Positions 40,541 through 52,400 of a stretch of 64,000 nt of DNA are shown in pieces. How positions within the stretch are numbered: the stretch's first letter is position 1; each line of letters begins with the position of its first letter. The notes beneath the pieces were generated by a model. The model searched no databases. It was not told the DNA's origin and saw only the letters and a list, made by a program, of their open reading frames with translations. Both the position numbers and the translations under genes were made by a program. Origin of the DNA: Sabethes cyaneus (Eukaryota; Arthropoda; Insecta; Diptera; Culicidae); NCBI RefSeq assembly GCF_943734655.1, contig NC_071355.1, positions 243,063,183 through 243,127,182 on the forward strand. The letters run 5' to 3'.

Positions 40541-43500
40541 CAGTGCTAACACACTTGGGGCTAAGTCTAAGACAGTAATTGAAAATTATACCGTATAAAT
40601 AGAAGTTGTAATCCTTTCAACTCACTAAAGAGTCAAGTCGCCTTCTTTACTCAGCTGATGACAATTCTGGTTTCAAAGTTTTGTGAGGGACTTAAGCCTT
40701 CCTCCATAAAAAAAAGTTTTATGCTATTATAAACTCACGAGAACACTGGTTTTCTCGCAACAGAAACATTGTTTGCGACCATCCCTGCCTGGTGGTGGTG
40801 GTGGTGGTGGTGATAAAATTTCCAGTGCACTGCTAAGCCAACTAAACGTGATCAGCACATAATTTCGAACAGAGCGATGCATTCGAATGTTAATCCACTT
40901 CATGGGTTTCAATTCCCATAAAAAAAAATTTAATCTCTCAGATCACACAGTCAAAGGCGGAAAACACCACGGCACCGGTAAGACCGAGCCAAGTCGCCAC
41001 AATCAAGCGTCTATCAGCAGCTGGAGTTTCCACTCCTCCGGAGTCAAGAAAGATTATCACTTTTATTCATATTTTATTATCGAACAATGGGGTGGTGACG
41101 ATTTCAGGTGAAGCGACGACGCAGCCACACGGAGGGCAATAAAACCGTCAACTTGGTTAGAGTTTTATTGGTCATTTCATTGCGTGCTGTTTTATACATT
41201 ATAGTATATATGTAAAATGGTGTCACAAAATGCCAGTGACAACGACGACAGTAGTTGGGTAGATTTTACGAGTACTTCACCGTCACATCCAAGTGGAAAG
41301 TTTAGCTACGGATCGACCGTCGAGGGTCAACCGTTTTCTAATTAAATTACTATTAATTTGCTCGCTCTTCTGGACTGTTCAAAAGGATAGTTTAGTTCTG
41401 GTTGTATCCTTCTTTGCTTCAGAACTCATTGTTATTGTAATCGTTTATTTAATGATGCACTTTTATTGGCACAGTATTACTTTGTATGAACAAGTCTTTT
41501 GTCCATCAATGAAAAACCCACTTGTATAAGAGGTAGCTCATTTTAGTTCCTAGCTTTGGTGACATTAAATGAATTGATACTTTGTTTAAGGCATGATGGC
41601 AAGAGCTCTTTTTCAACAAACATTTTAATCATTCGACACATTTTTCTGGCCACTGGACCAAACCACCAAAAGAGGGTGCTTCACAGCACTGTTTAAGTGC
41701 TGCGAAAACCTGCCGCTACTAAATTTCTGTGGCTTAAAAATTAAAACTAGTTTCGAAATAATTGAAACATAATTAACACACTCGAAAGTTTGACTCGAAA
41801 AGATGAAACTTAATACTGCTACTGTTTCAAGCGAAAGGCCGCACACTCTGTGGCACGCTCTGTTAATAAACACACCGCACAGTCCCGGAGCCGGAAGTTA
41901 TAATTCCTGTTTCGCATTTAGTTCAGGTTCGGTCCGAACGGTTGTCGACTTTTGATTAATGTTAACCACACCGAACGGTGGCAGTGGCTACAGGGGCTCA
42001 CCACTAGGCTTCCTCAATTATTATTATTATCGTACTGCTGGCCTCCTAGCGAGTGGAAAGGATTAAGTTCCAATCGATTTCGATTTCGGCATTCAGCTCA
42101 TTTGACTTATTATATCACAACGATTCCGCATCACGTGTCCTCGTTCTCGAACAGGATCAAAAACCCCAATTCTCTAACCACTATTTGTCAACTTCTGACC
42201 ACAGCACAGCATCCAGTGGGCAACCCGAAATTGGCATCGGTTTTCAGCTCGTCAGCAAAAAGTTGAAGACACGCCACCTTGACACAAACACACACCGACA
42301 CACATTGTGTGGATTGTGGCATATCTTTTACCTAGTTTCGAAATTCTAAGATGACAGCAAAAAGGCCAAGCCCTACAAATTAATTCAGAATTCAGGTTCC
42401 CTTTCTCTTCGGCCTCACGAAATTCGGCTCCTAGCCAAGCTAGAGAAAGCAATGCCGCAAAAAAAAGACGTAAAACCTTCCTTCGAAGATGTATCGATTT
42501 TCAATCACCTCTCTCATTTTAGAGTCGTTCCCCTTAGAATTCCCGTCCGTCGGAAGCTGTGCAAAAGTTGGCACACTGCTGAATGAAAATGGAAATGGAA
42601 GGAAATGATACCTCGGTGATATACTGCGGTAACGGCAGAAGGTAGCCCATTTCGAGATATTTATATTTTCCCCCGAAAAAGTCGTCCTCCATTCTCAACA
42701 ACGGGGACGGGGGGAAATGCAATTCTGCTCTGCTGCTGTGCTGGTTCGGGTCCGGGTCCGGGTGGTCCTGGATGGTGGGGCGAGTTCGTAATTTCTGTGC
42801 GTTTGCTACTGGCTAAGTTGTGCTATGCCGTGAAGCACTCTGCTATGCTTCTGTGCTAACCGGTTGGCTTAAAGCCAATCCTTTTTTTTTGCCTTGCTTC
42901 CTTTTTTTCCCTCTGCAGCCTCCTGTGCATCCTGCGTCGTTGTCGTCGTTGTCTGATCGTAAGTCATTTTGGTTCGCGGAACGGAATGCGTAACCCGAGG
43001 GGGGGGATGTAGGAACCGGAACCGGGTGAGGTATTTATAAAGCGATTTAATAAATTATTTCTTCTTACAAGGAAGATATTTTATTGAATTTGCGACAGAG
43101 CGAGCGGAGCAAGAGAACCGGAGGGCTGGGGGGAAGATCCTTTCTCGATGCAAGACGCATTATATGTCTTGGGCTTTTCCCTTTTTCCATGAATATTTAA
43201 AGGCATTCGCGCTCGTCCAGCTGATGGAGACGGGGATTCGACTGGTTGGGAGGTGGGATGGGGGAAGAAAATTTCCTCTCAACGACGACGACGACGACGA
43301 CGATGGTGTGGAGCGAAGCCAACAGGAAATGGGAAAACGTCAGAAAAAGCGACAACGGTTTGGGATTGCATACATACGGGCTGTGGAACCGAAGAAAGAC
43401 CAGTTTGGAGTGGTCGGTTGACTTCGAGAAAGTGCACGGATGGAAGCACGGATGGACCGAGAGTGAGAGAGAGAAAGTGGCTTGGTGGAGGGCTCGCAAC

Positions 43501-46500
43501 GGGAGCTGACAGGACGAAATAAGGACTTACTGAACGGAAACGACGACAGAGTTACGACGAGGTCGGTAACTGCAAAAGTGTCTTATTCGAATCGGTTGCT
43601 GCAGCAGGAAACCATATTGAATAGTTAGTTGCCGCGGTGGCTGGCTGGCTGCAGGAAGCGGCAAATCGGCTGCAGGAGCGGCATTTAAATCATTTTTGCA
43701 TGTGTGCGATACAATTCTTCCCGTTTGGAAACTGTCGGGAAAAGCGAACCGAGACAGAGAATGCTGCTGCTGCTTCTGTGAAGCGAGCGGAAATTATGTG
43801 ATAAGGAAAATCATGTTATATTCCAACAGACGGGCGCACACGTACAGGACTACCGGGCACACTTACAAACGAAGGTTGTCTGTGTGTGTGTGCTGCTGCT
43901 GCTGGTTAGCTGGCTGGCTGGCTGGCATGGCAGGTTGCATGGCAGCGAGCGGATGATTTTTGTCGGATGCGTTGCTGCGATGTGATGCGATGCAGTGGTG
44001 GAAAGCGTACGTATAAGAGGGTTACACTGAGTGGAAAATGCGGGCGTCCGCCGTCGTGGGGTTTTCCCGCTCACTGCTTGCTTGCTTGCTTGCTTGCTTG
44101 CACTCGTTTCCCTCGTACGAGTGAAACGTGAGCGGTGATGGTGGTGGTAGTTGATCCCGGCAGGAGGACATATATGTACGTACATACGTGTACGGTGCCC
44201 GCGCTTGCAACACGAGTGGCGCTGGAAAAATACGCAATAATGAACAGGGGGCTTTCCCGTGTGTCGTCGTCGTCCTCGTCGTCGTCGGTAGGCACACTGC
44301 AGCTCACGGTAATGGGACGTACGCACCTACACGGCATGTACCGTCGTCCGCCGTCGGTCGGTGTGGGACGTGGCTGTCTGGTCGGGCCGGGGCACGCAGC
44401 GGACGGCCGGACGGACGGCAGGCAAGCAAGCAAAGGGTTGGTTGAATGTGTTGAAAATAAGCGTATTTGCTAGAAGTTGGCTGTCTCGAGTTGGAACTCT
44501 TCGGCTCTACATTTCACCGTGGTGTTCTAACAGTATTGATTTTGGGTAGAGAATGGAAAACAATTCGGGGTCGAGTCGGGAACGGTTTGGAACAAGGCGC
44601 TGTAGGTTATTAATAGAATCGGTTGGAATTTATGGTTGTTTCACAATAAGAAATTTTTTAACAATAGGTATGTTATAAGATGTATTCATGCGATCTATGG
44701 TGTCTGAAGTACAAACTTCGAAGTATAAATGCACCATCTTGAGGAATGAATGCAGAAAAAAACCACCCTCGAAGCTGAACTTTCAATTTGAATAAAAAAA
44801 ATGGACAGAAGAAAATGTTAAATGTAAGCTCAAAACTTGTAAACTTGTGTTTGGCCTCTAGCAAGCTTGAAATTTGAGCAAAGCCATTTCAAGATTTATT
44901 GTGGGGCCTTCCGGGGCCTGTAGTGTGAGTAGTGACAGTGGATCTCACCGCTGTCACCATTTAATGTAGGACCCTTCGGAGCTCCTACGGTAAACTTAAA
45001 AGAATTAAATCAATGGAAAGGATGCTCGAGTCTTCAACCTTCTGGTTGAATTTGTTAATTTAGACCTCTTTATTTTTCCGTGATACAGTAAATCTTTTAC
45101 TAACCTAATGTCAAAGGGGATTTTCCCCACCTGCTCTATGTCCCTATGCGAATTATCCTTCTGGAAATCGTTTTCTCTTATTCTGGTAATAGCCCAATTG
45201 GACCACGTTCGCTGCGTTCTCCTGATCCTCTCGCTCGCACGCGAGTTCATCCACGCTACGCGGTGGTTGAAAATTGGTAAATAAATTTGACTAATTGGAG
45301 AGCGTGTCTCGTTCTCTCTTCACTTAGCGTACGCGCGCTCGGAGATGGCAGGTCCCGAGGCGCGGTAATCCTTTAGCGCTGATTCAGCTAGCTAGAGGAA
45401 CAACCTTGTCGAGTTCACGTTGTCATCAGACCAGCGGGATCTGACTAGAGCATCTAGGCCATGGATTGACCGGTATCAATTCCCCCGGCTGACATGCTAG
45501 GTTCTAAATTCGCGTTGATTGGGTACGGTCTTTACACTAGTAAGTTAAATTTTAGAACCAAATTTTTGTCCGACTTAAATCGATGATTTTAGCAATTTAT
45601 TCAAAGTCATTCAAAAATCCTGCTCCTCCGAACGGAACATCAACTTCAAGCAAAAGCGCATTCAAAAACTGACCACAAAAGGAATGCAAAAATCAGCAAC
45701 GTTTTTTTCTTACTTTGAGTAAGTTTCTTGGACCGTGCACATCAAGTATCAAGTGGTACAATATTTTTCTATGTCTTGAATCGACTGTTAGCTCTACAGT
45801 TCTACGTGCCTAATAAGGATTGTTATTATTAATGTTATTAATGACAACTTAAACAAGATACTATTGAAAATTTATAATCGGAGCAGAAAAGTGATGCAGT
45901 ATATTGCAAATTGCATAAAATCTTCATAAAATTTAATAAAACCATGCAACCGTAGATTTGTTACTTGGGCAGTGTTGCGAAGCCCACACTCTTGTGGTTT
46001 AATTTTCTCACACGCGCGTACTCATTCTAACGAACATGCCGGCATAAGCATCCCTTTAAAACTCCCGCTCATATTTCTTCATGCACTGCAACGAGTTTTT
46101 GTGTTTAACGGGTGCCAACTAAAATTTTGGAATTTTTTTCTTTGTCAAAAAAGACAAAGTTATATCAAGAAGATTAGTATACATTTGAAAACGGTTCGTA
46201 ATCGGTTGTTCGGCGAAGCTTTCGTTTAATGTCGGAACAGGAGCGTTATACGACTGTCATGTCAACTTTGCTAATGCATCTCTTGATTCTAACAGTCAAC
46301 TGTTTGCAATTCGTGACTCTCCAGTTATTTTTGTGCACCAAGAAACTCTAAATCCCGAAGAAAACTTCAATTGGGCGCACTAAGACAGATTTGTCGGGTC
46401 GTGGTTGTTGGGTACAAATGGGATTGAATAAGTATTCAGGAACGATTGTGATTGTCCATCTGAATGATATTTTTGTAGAAACGGGATGAAAATTTTTCTT

Positions 46501-46525
46501 CAAATATTCTCGTCTAGTGCACCTC
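40541..46525. other. Long stretch without a recognised gene
   Basis: The interval 40541-42450 is mixed AT-rich sequence with a GGT run at 40791-40812. The interval 42450-44560 is GC-rich, with ACG (43281-43302), CTTG (44076-44100) and GTCGTC (about 44264-44288) runs and many overlapping short ORFs on both strands. None has a domain. The composition resembles insect UTR or promoter DNA, so a non-coding exon or enhancer is possible. The interval 44560-46525 is AT-rich with nothing recognised; GATTTGTTACTTGGG near 45955 may be a lone end of the CCCAAGTAACA family. Confidence 0.45.
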
Positions 46526-46784
46526 TTAATTGATAGCCAAACCAGAGGGCTTGTTGTTGAAGGCTTGAGAATGAGAATAATGTCCTTCTGCGCTCATAAT
46601 TTCGGCTGGCCTTTCACTACCTTGCTTACGAATAGTTGTTGGGCATCTTAGGATATGGTAAACGGTCGAAACCGCAACATATTCGCTTTTTAAATGTTGT
46701 ACCGTATACTTTTTGCCGAGATTTCTGTGCCTGTTCGTAGAAGTGTACAACGCGCTCCCGAAATGCTTCTTGTTTTGACGCCAT
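46526..46784 (-). mobile_element. Transposase N-terminal relic (Tc1/mariner-like)
   Basis: Starting at 46784 on the minus strand the translation is MASKQEAFRERVVHFYE. After a one-base frame change it continues HRNLGKKYTVQHLKSEYVAV, then STVYHILRCPTTIRKQGSER and PAEIM. A helix-turn-helix with an STVYxIL core followed by a basic GSGRP-like linker is typical of the DNA-binding half of Tc1/mariner-superfamily transposases. The catalytic half was not recognised. The frameshift shows that it is dead. The superfamily call rests on motifs only. Confidence 0.7.
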
Positions 46785-47094
46785 TTTAAGCAAAACTGGG
46801 CAAGCAAAAATAAAACACAAAATATTAACAAAAAGAGGAAAGAGAGAGAGAGCTAACTCATACATACTCTCATTTCTCTCTGAGCTCGTTTGATGTTGAT
46901 GTTGTCGAAAAAAATCCAAAATTTTAGTTGTAACCCGTTAGCTAACAGCGGCAACTGCTCGTCCGTCGTCGTTGCAGCCCGATCTGCTGATACCGATTAC
47001 TCGCTGCGGCTCGTACTACCGCTCGTGGCTCGAATCGAGGGCGAAGATGAAGAAGAAGAAGAAAAAGTAATGCGAAATTAATATCTCAGTACGC
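46785..47094. other. Short GC-rich stretch, nothing recognised
   Basis: It contains a GAGAGAGAGAG run near 46839-46850 and a GAAGAAGAAGAAG run near 47049. There is no gene. Confidence 0.4.
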
Positions 47095-47258
47095 CACCAG
47101 CCTGGCGGGCAGCTGATTCCCCACGAGTTTTTAGACTCGGAAATAAGATATGCAGGAAGACGATGTGAAGATGTGCGTGCGCGAGTGTGTGGGTAGCGGA
47201 ATGTCTGCACACAACACCGGCGGCTATTCGTTTTACACCTGCGTGTGCGACGTAAGCT
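47095..47258 (+). repeat. Inverted duplication, left copy
   Basis: GCAGCTGATTCCCCACGAGT, GCGCGAGTGTGTGGGTAGC, ATGTCTGCACACAACACCGG and TACACCTGCGTGTGCG occur in the same order, inverted, at 49970-50118. The two copies agree at most positions over about 150 bp. Confidence 0.85.
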
Positions 47259-49369
47259 TTGAATGCTTTGTTTCTGATATTCTTTCGCGTGTGATTAGGC
47301 ATGGTTGACTTCTCGCTCGATTCGCAACATTGCTGGTAACGCGCTACGGCTGGTTCGCTTCAGCCTATTAAATTGACTTAATTCGACCCCCAGCTCATTT
47401 TTCTGTGGTTGAAATCTACCAGGGTATTTGATAGGTCTATTGCAAGTAGTATGAATTTTTCCGCATAAAAAGCGTTCCTGTTACCACTAGATGGCAGTCA
47501 AAAATGCACTGAGTTGTAACCAGCTTTCGAGATCGGAGATGATCTTCCTTTCTTTGATTCTATACAACAGTTCTTGGAATACACAACTTAATACTCCTTA
47601 ATATATGATTAAGATACTACCATAAGTTCTATATGACAACACGCACGACTGCAAAACAACTTATTGTTCACTTCGCTTTGACGCACTCTAATCATTATGC
47701 AATTCCAATGCAAAATTGACATGCATACGACTTAATGTGGATTTTATATTGCGACCTTGTGTTATCTGGGATATAACTATTTTTTTAACGGTAGTTTGTA
47801 CAATCCACAAAGAGGACGGCAGAACTAATGAAACAAAGGTGTGGATAGTGTTCAATCAGGATGGGACAAGGCTTGAAGTGGTAAGGGTTCGAATATTAGG
47901 TATGGGAGGGTCAACGAAGTAACGCTTGAGAAGTTGTATATCGTTCCTCTTTGCCCTAGCAACCTTACCCCAAGCTTTCCATTTCACGACTTGTCCTGCT
48001 TCTATCCTGTACTGGAGAAATCACTTAAAAATTGGCTCGGTGAAAGATTGGAGGGCAATTAATATTTCTTTCATCGACAGAAATGCCAGATATGAAGACA
48101 CTTGTGTGAGCATAAATTTGAAACTCACCAGTTATTTCAGTTAAAGTACTCAATTAACTATTTGTATTACACAAAAGTTTCGGATGAAAAAAATCCTCTC
48201 TGGTAAATCTGCTCATCAATCACTTTGTAAGTAACATTGGAAAGACTTAAAATCGGTCAGTAAAACCCGCAATAAGACAGTAATACTAGGTACTAAAATT
48301 ATAACTAAAAGTGTAGAATCAAAAGCAAAATAATATCAGCTTTACTCAGATTTGCCACATTTTTCCACTGTCTCAGGAGTCGGGAAGGCACTGAAAATAA
48401 CTAGAGGTTGGACGGATTTGCGACTGAAAGCAATTCCTATAAAAATAGTTTACACTGATGTCTAGCTCATAAATTTCACATCTTTTAAAATGCTGAGATT
48501 TCTTCCAATATATCTAATATTCACCAACGAATGTTTATCTTTTCATTGTCGATTTTTGAGTTATTTATCCCCAACACTTCCCGTCATTGGCACACTCTCA
48601 AAAGTTTACTTAAGTCGCAGATAAACATAGTTTTATTTAGCACAAAAAAGAATCACTAATTGGTTTGTCCGTGATGTGCACTTAAAATATGATATAAACA
48701 GTTTGAACACTGAATTTCTGAGATTTCAGTCGTAAATCATCCACTGAACTGCAGCCGTTTGTTTACGTGACGTGACGCAGCCGGTTACCAAGACAACATA
48801 CCCAGGGATTTACCTGCGAAGTCAAACCTACTAATTGAGCTTGAAAATATTTGATAAGCTAAAGTTTATGCACTATTAAATTGGCGACCGTAAACCGTGT
48901 TGAAAATATGCACTAATTTGCACCGCGAGCTGTTTTAACTGCGCGAAAAAAATCCCAATCAAATCCAGTTCAGTTGCATTATTCATAAAAAGTGAGAGAA
49001 GAAGAAAAAAAACAACACGCATGATTCCACCAATAACCGCGCTCTTTCCGGAAAAGAATGTCAATACTTAACGGTAATGATGGTGTGGTTGCTGTATAAA
49101 ATTTTGTAATCAGTGGAAAATGCCTCGCCTTGCCCCGCCAAGACCCATTTCGAGCCCACAAAGCATGATAAAAATTCACATTCGCATTCGAATTAGCTTC
49201 TTTTTTTTTATTCCTGATGGTGATGCTAAAATTCAGTTGAAGCGCTGAAAGATGCAAAAATGCAATTCGCGGATAGCACCAAATGCGGTCATTAGTCGTT
49301 CATTGGTTATGTTACCATGCTTAGATCAATCATCATATTTTTGCTTAACCTTAACGATCCCTTATTTTC
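47259..49369. other. Intergenic between inverted copies, nothing recognised
   Basis: AT-rich sequence. The ORFs at 47716-48144 lack known domains. A short GC-rich patch (TTTACGTGACGTGACGCAGC) lies at about 48762-48781. Confidence 0.45.
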
Positions 49370-49965
49370 CATTTTATTCGTATAGAATGGTTTCTTTAGG
49401 TTTTTTTTAATTATTCTTCGTTCTCCTTTATTTTACAATTCAATCTGATTTATCAGTCTTAACGAATTAAGCTACATATAATAAACTAGAACTGGTCATA
49501 ATTCGCTTAAACTTATGCAAAGGAGCACCAAATTGAAAATATTGTTCAATTTATCGCTGAACGGCCTAAGGCACGATGCAGTTGGTTCATTGCGGTGGGG
49601 AGGCCTGTTGAATTTTGCGCAGAAACAATTGTATTAAACTCTTCTGGACTAATTTAGTTCGGAGGGGGCTAATAGAGTTGATGCGAAGTCCAAATTAGGC
49701 ACATATTTTCGAGAAATAGACGAACAGCTGAGGAGTCGTTTTTGAGACTTCCGTTATACGGTGACGATCAAAAGTCAGTTTCGGATCGATAATTACACCA
49801 ACATTACTGCTCAATTTTTTCCAATCAAGCTTGGTCGTAAAATTTCTAGCCGAAAACTATAGGCGATTTGATTCGGTGAAACGTCATAACCTCGCATTTA
49901 GAGGCGCTGAGAGTCAAGTTATTCACAAACGTATTCAAATGAGATTGAAGAAGATGACATAGCAT
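49370..49965 (-). mobile_element. LINE 3' relic
   Basis: On the minus strand 49860-49950 reads HLNTFVNNLTLSASKCEVMT followed by FHRIKSPIVFG. This is the block that follows the YADD motif in Jockey-like reverse transcriptases (LN-SKCEVMTF-RK-PI). Further decayed sequence, with LEKIEQ and WCNYRSETDF, continues to about 49750. From there to about 49370 it is non-coding and AT-rich, as a 3' UTR would be. It lies between the inverted repeat copies. Confidence 0.75.
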
Positions 49966-49969
49966 TCAA

Positions 49970-50125
49970 CGTTTACGCCGCACACGCAGGTGTAAAAAAC
50001 AGCCGCCGGTGCTGTGTGCAGACATTTTGCTACCCACACACTCGCGCACGCGCTTCCTCACAACATCTTCCTGCATAGCTTATTCCCGAGTCAAAAAACT
50101 CGTGGGGAATCAGCTGCCGCTGTGG
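49970..50125 (-). repeat. Inverted duplication, right copy
   Basis: It is inverted relative to 47095-47258. Here the order is CGCACACGCAGGTGTAAAA, GTGTGCAGACATTTTGCTAC, CACACTCGCGCACGCGC and ACTCGTGGGGAATCAGCTGC. A more decayed direct copy of its first part is at about 51044-51110. Confidence 0.85.
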
Positions 50126-50147
50126 CTGGAGGCGCAGTCACAACTTT

Positions 50148-50345
50148 TGCCGTAATTCTGCTCATTGTGATGAAGTAAAAAGTTACACTTTGTGTACATT
50201 GAAAGAGAAAACTTGCTGTTTTCACCTGACACCAACGTTGCAAATCGAGCGACAAACAAGCTGGTTGGTGCCTCGCGAGTGCACAGCCTCAGAGGCGCTT
50301 TTCTGCACAGCTCGCTCACGAAGCCAACAGATCGTGAGCGTGAGA
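50148..50345 (+). repeat. Direct duplication, first copy
   Basis: TTGCCGTAATTCTGCTCATT, GCAAATCGAGCGACAAACAA and TTTTCTGCACAGCTCGCTCA recur in order at 50872-51170. The second copy contains an extra block of about 100 bp between the last two. Confidence 0.75.
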
Positions 50346-50871
50346 GGCAGCTGTCAGGATGTATGGATACCGATTTTGTTTTACTTTTCCTTTTCTTCTT
50401 TATCTTACGCCTACGCCTATACACGCGAGTAAGAGTGCGGGCCCTCGCGAGCGATTGGTATCCACAATGACGAGCGAAAGCGACGATCGTGGCTGATAGC
50501 TAAAAACCTGGCACTAGGAAATTTGACATTAGCGAGATCATGATTTCGGGCATCTCCTTGCTGAAATAGTGGTTCTTTCTCTGTCACGGGACTTTCATCA
50601 AAAGTGCCTCATTTATAATTAAAAGAAACATCGTTGCTGATCTACGGTGTCGGTCTAATAAACCAGCCGGTATGGTCAAATCTCGACTAGAAGACACGTC
50701 AGGAGTAAGATTGTCGTACCACTGCCTTCGAAATTGCCAACTTCAGCCAACTTCGAAGCCTGCCAAATAAAACGGAAGGTCATATTTTTTTGTTTTACAA
50801 TCCCAAGAAATCCCAAATGTTTCTCATTGATTTTTAATCTCTTTTTTTTCGTGTGGATGGATTTCACATAT

Positions 50872-51170
50872 CTTGCCGTAATTCTAGTCATTATGATGAA
50901 GCGAAAGGTTGCACTTTGTCCACAATGAATAAAAAATAACAAGACTGGCACCAATGCTACAAATCGAGCGAGGAAACAAACTATGCCCGCGCTTACGCTA
51001 GCGACTGTGAGAAGCATAGTATCCAACACTTACTCCACTGATGCAAGCGTACGACAAACAACCTGGCTTGTGCTGTGCGCATAGATTATACTACCTACGC
51101 ACTTGTGAGCGCTCAGCCTCGGTAGCGTTTTTCTGCACAGCCTGCTCACGAAGCTAACAGCTAGAATGAA
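50872..51170 (+). repeat. Direct duplication, second copy
   Basis: TTGCCGTAATTCTAGTCATT, ACAAATCGAGCGAGGAAACA and TTTTCTGCACAGCCTGCTCA correspond to the copy at 50148. The intervening part at 51044-51110 is a decayed copy of the 49985-50060 repeat. The whole 49.97-51.17-kb region therefore looks like two rounds of one compound unit. Confidence 0.7.
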
Positions 51171-52309
51171 AACGCGCATGTGACCAATATTTCTAATGGG
51201 TTTGCAATTACTAAAATTTTTGAACCTCAGAGACAGAGTAGGATTGTCGCAGCACTGCCTTCGAAATTGTCTCCGAGCCAATTTCGAGACAGTGCTTTGA
51301 CTTTATGTTTCACAATCCCCATAAATCCCGATTGTTAGACTTTCTGTTTGCTTTTGTACAGTGATTCAGTTTTGTCCGAATTTTGTTGCCTGTTAGTTGC
51401 CACAGTTAGTGGCCACAGACAAAGGGTTCGGACGTTTTATTCAAATACTCGTTTTATGAGTTCGAAAAACTGTCCATTTTTCCCTTCAAACAAAAAATAA
51501 AAAAAAACAAAAGATCGCAATAAATGAATAATAAAATACTGGATCGAATAAGAAAGAATTGTCTGTTTAGAGTTGGTATTTAAGCAAGTCAGATGAAAGT
51601 GCACAAAAGATATTCATACATTTTAGAAGTTGTGAAGAAGCTTTAAAACGATTTTACATTTGAAGTTAGTTATTCATACAGATGGCATACTGCTGTGTTA
51701 ACGACGAACAATAATTTGAAGACCTTTGCTTCCTCAGAGTACCTTATAGATTGATTTGTCTAAAATATATTTTTCCAACTATTCGCAAAAACAATGTAGA
51801 AGGGTTTTTTTACAGTTTATTTTGAGTGTTTAAATGGTAGCAAAAAAGCATTAACTAGCTGTAGTTATAAGAATCGAAGGGGAAACGATTGACCAAGTAA
51901 CCTCTTCAAAGATAGCATTGAACTAGACTTTTCATACATTCTACTCAATTTATCTTTTCAATATTTGGGTGAAAGGAACTACCTGCTTGAGTACGTTTTC
52001 AGCAGAGTAAAAGTATACGGTAAAAAAACAAGAGGTAAGCGCAGCCCTTACTTTCGGGTTGCAGCTAAACCCGATTTTACGAGCGTACCTGTTCAGTTCA
52101 TCCGGCCAAACCAAACCGCACAAGCGCAAGACTTAACGCTTAAGCTGAATTTAACTATTTTATTTTAATAGTTGCTGTTCTATGCATCTGTTTGTATCTT
52201 GTGGACTCTCGAAAAAGTTAATCGACCGGATGGGATTGGGTCGATTGGCTTTTACACGAAATATTAACTTTTCTGAGTAGTCCTAAAAGCCGTTGAAAAA
52301 CGTCTAATA
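51171..52309. other. AT-rich intergenic, nothing recognised
   Basis: No gene or element was found. Confidence 0.5.
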
Positions 52310-52400
52310 CAAAAGCGAATACAATATAGATTCGCGGATGATGCAAATTTTAATGTTTGTGAAAGTATTGATGGAAGGAAATTGTAAGATTTTTTCTAGT
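52310..52400 (+). mobile_element. Possible LINE catalytic-block fragment
   Basis: The translation RIQYRFADDANFNVCESID contains a FADD motif after a hydrophobic-basic lead, as in LINE reverse transcriptases. No neighbouring block was found, so chance is possible. Confidence 0.35.

Noticed and set aside
43164..44473. Cluster of overlapping ORFs in GC-rich DNA
   Set aside because: ACG, CTTG and GTC runs create ORFs in many frames at once. None shows a domain.
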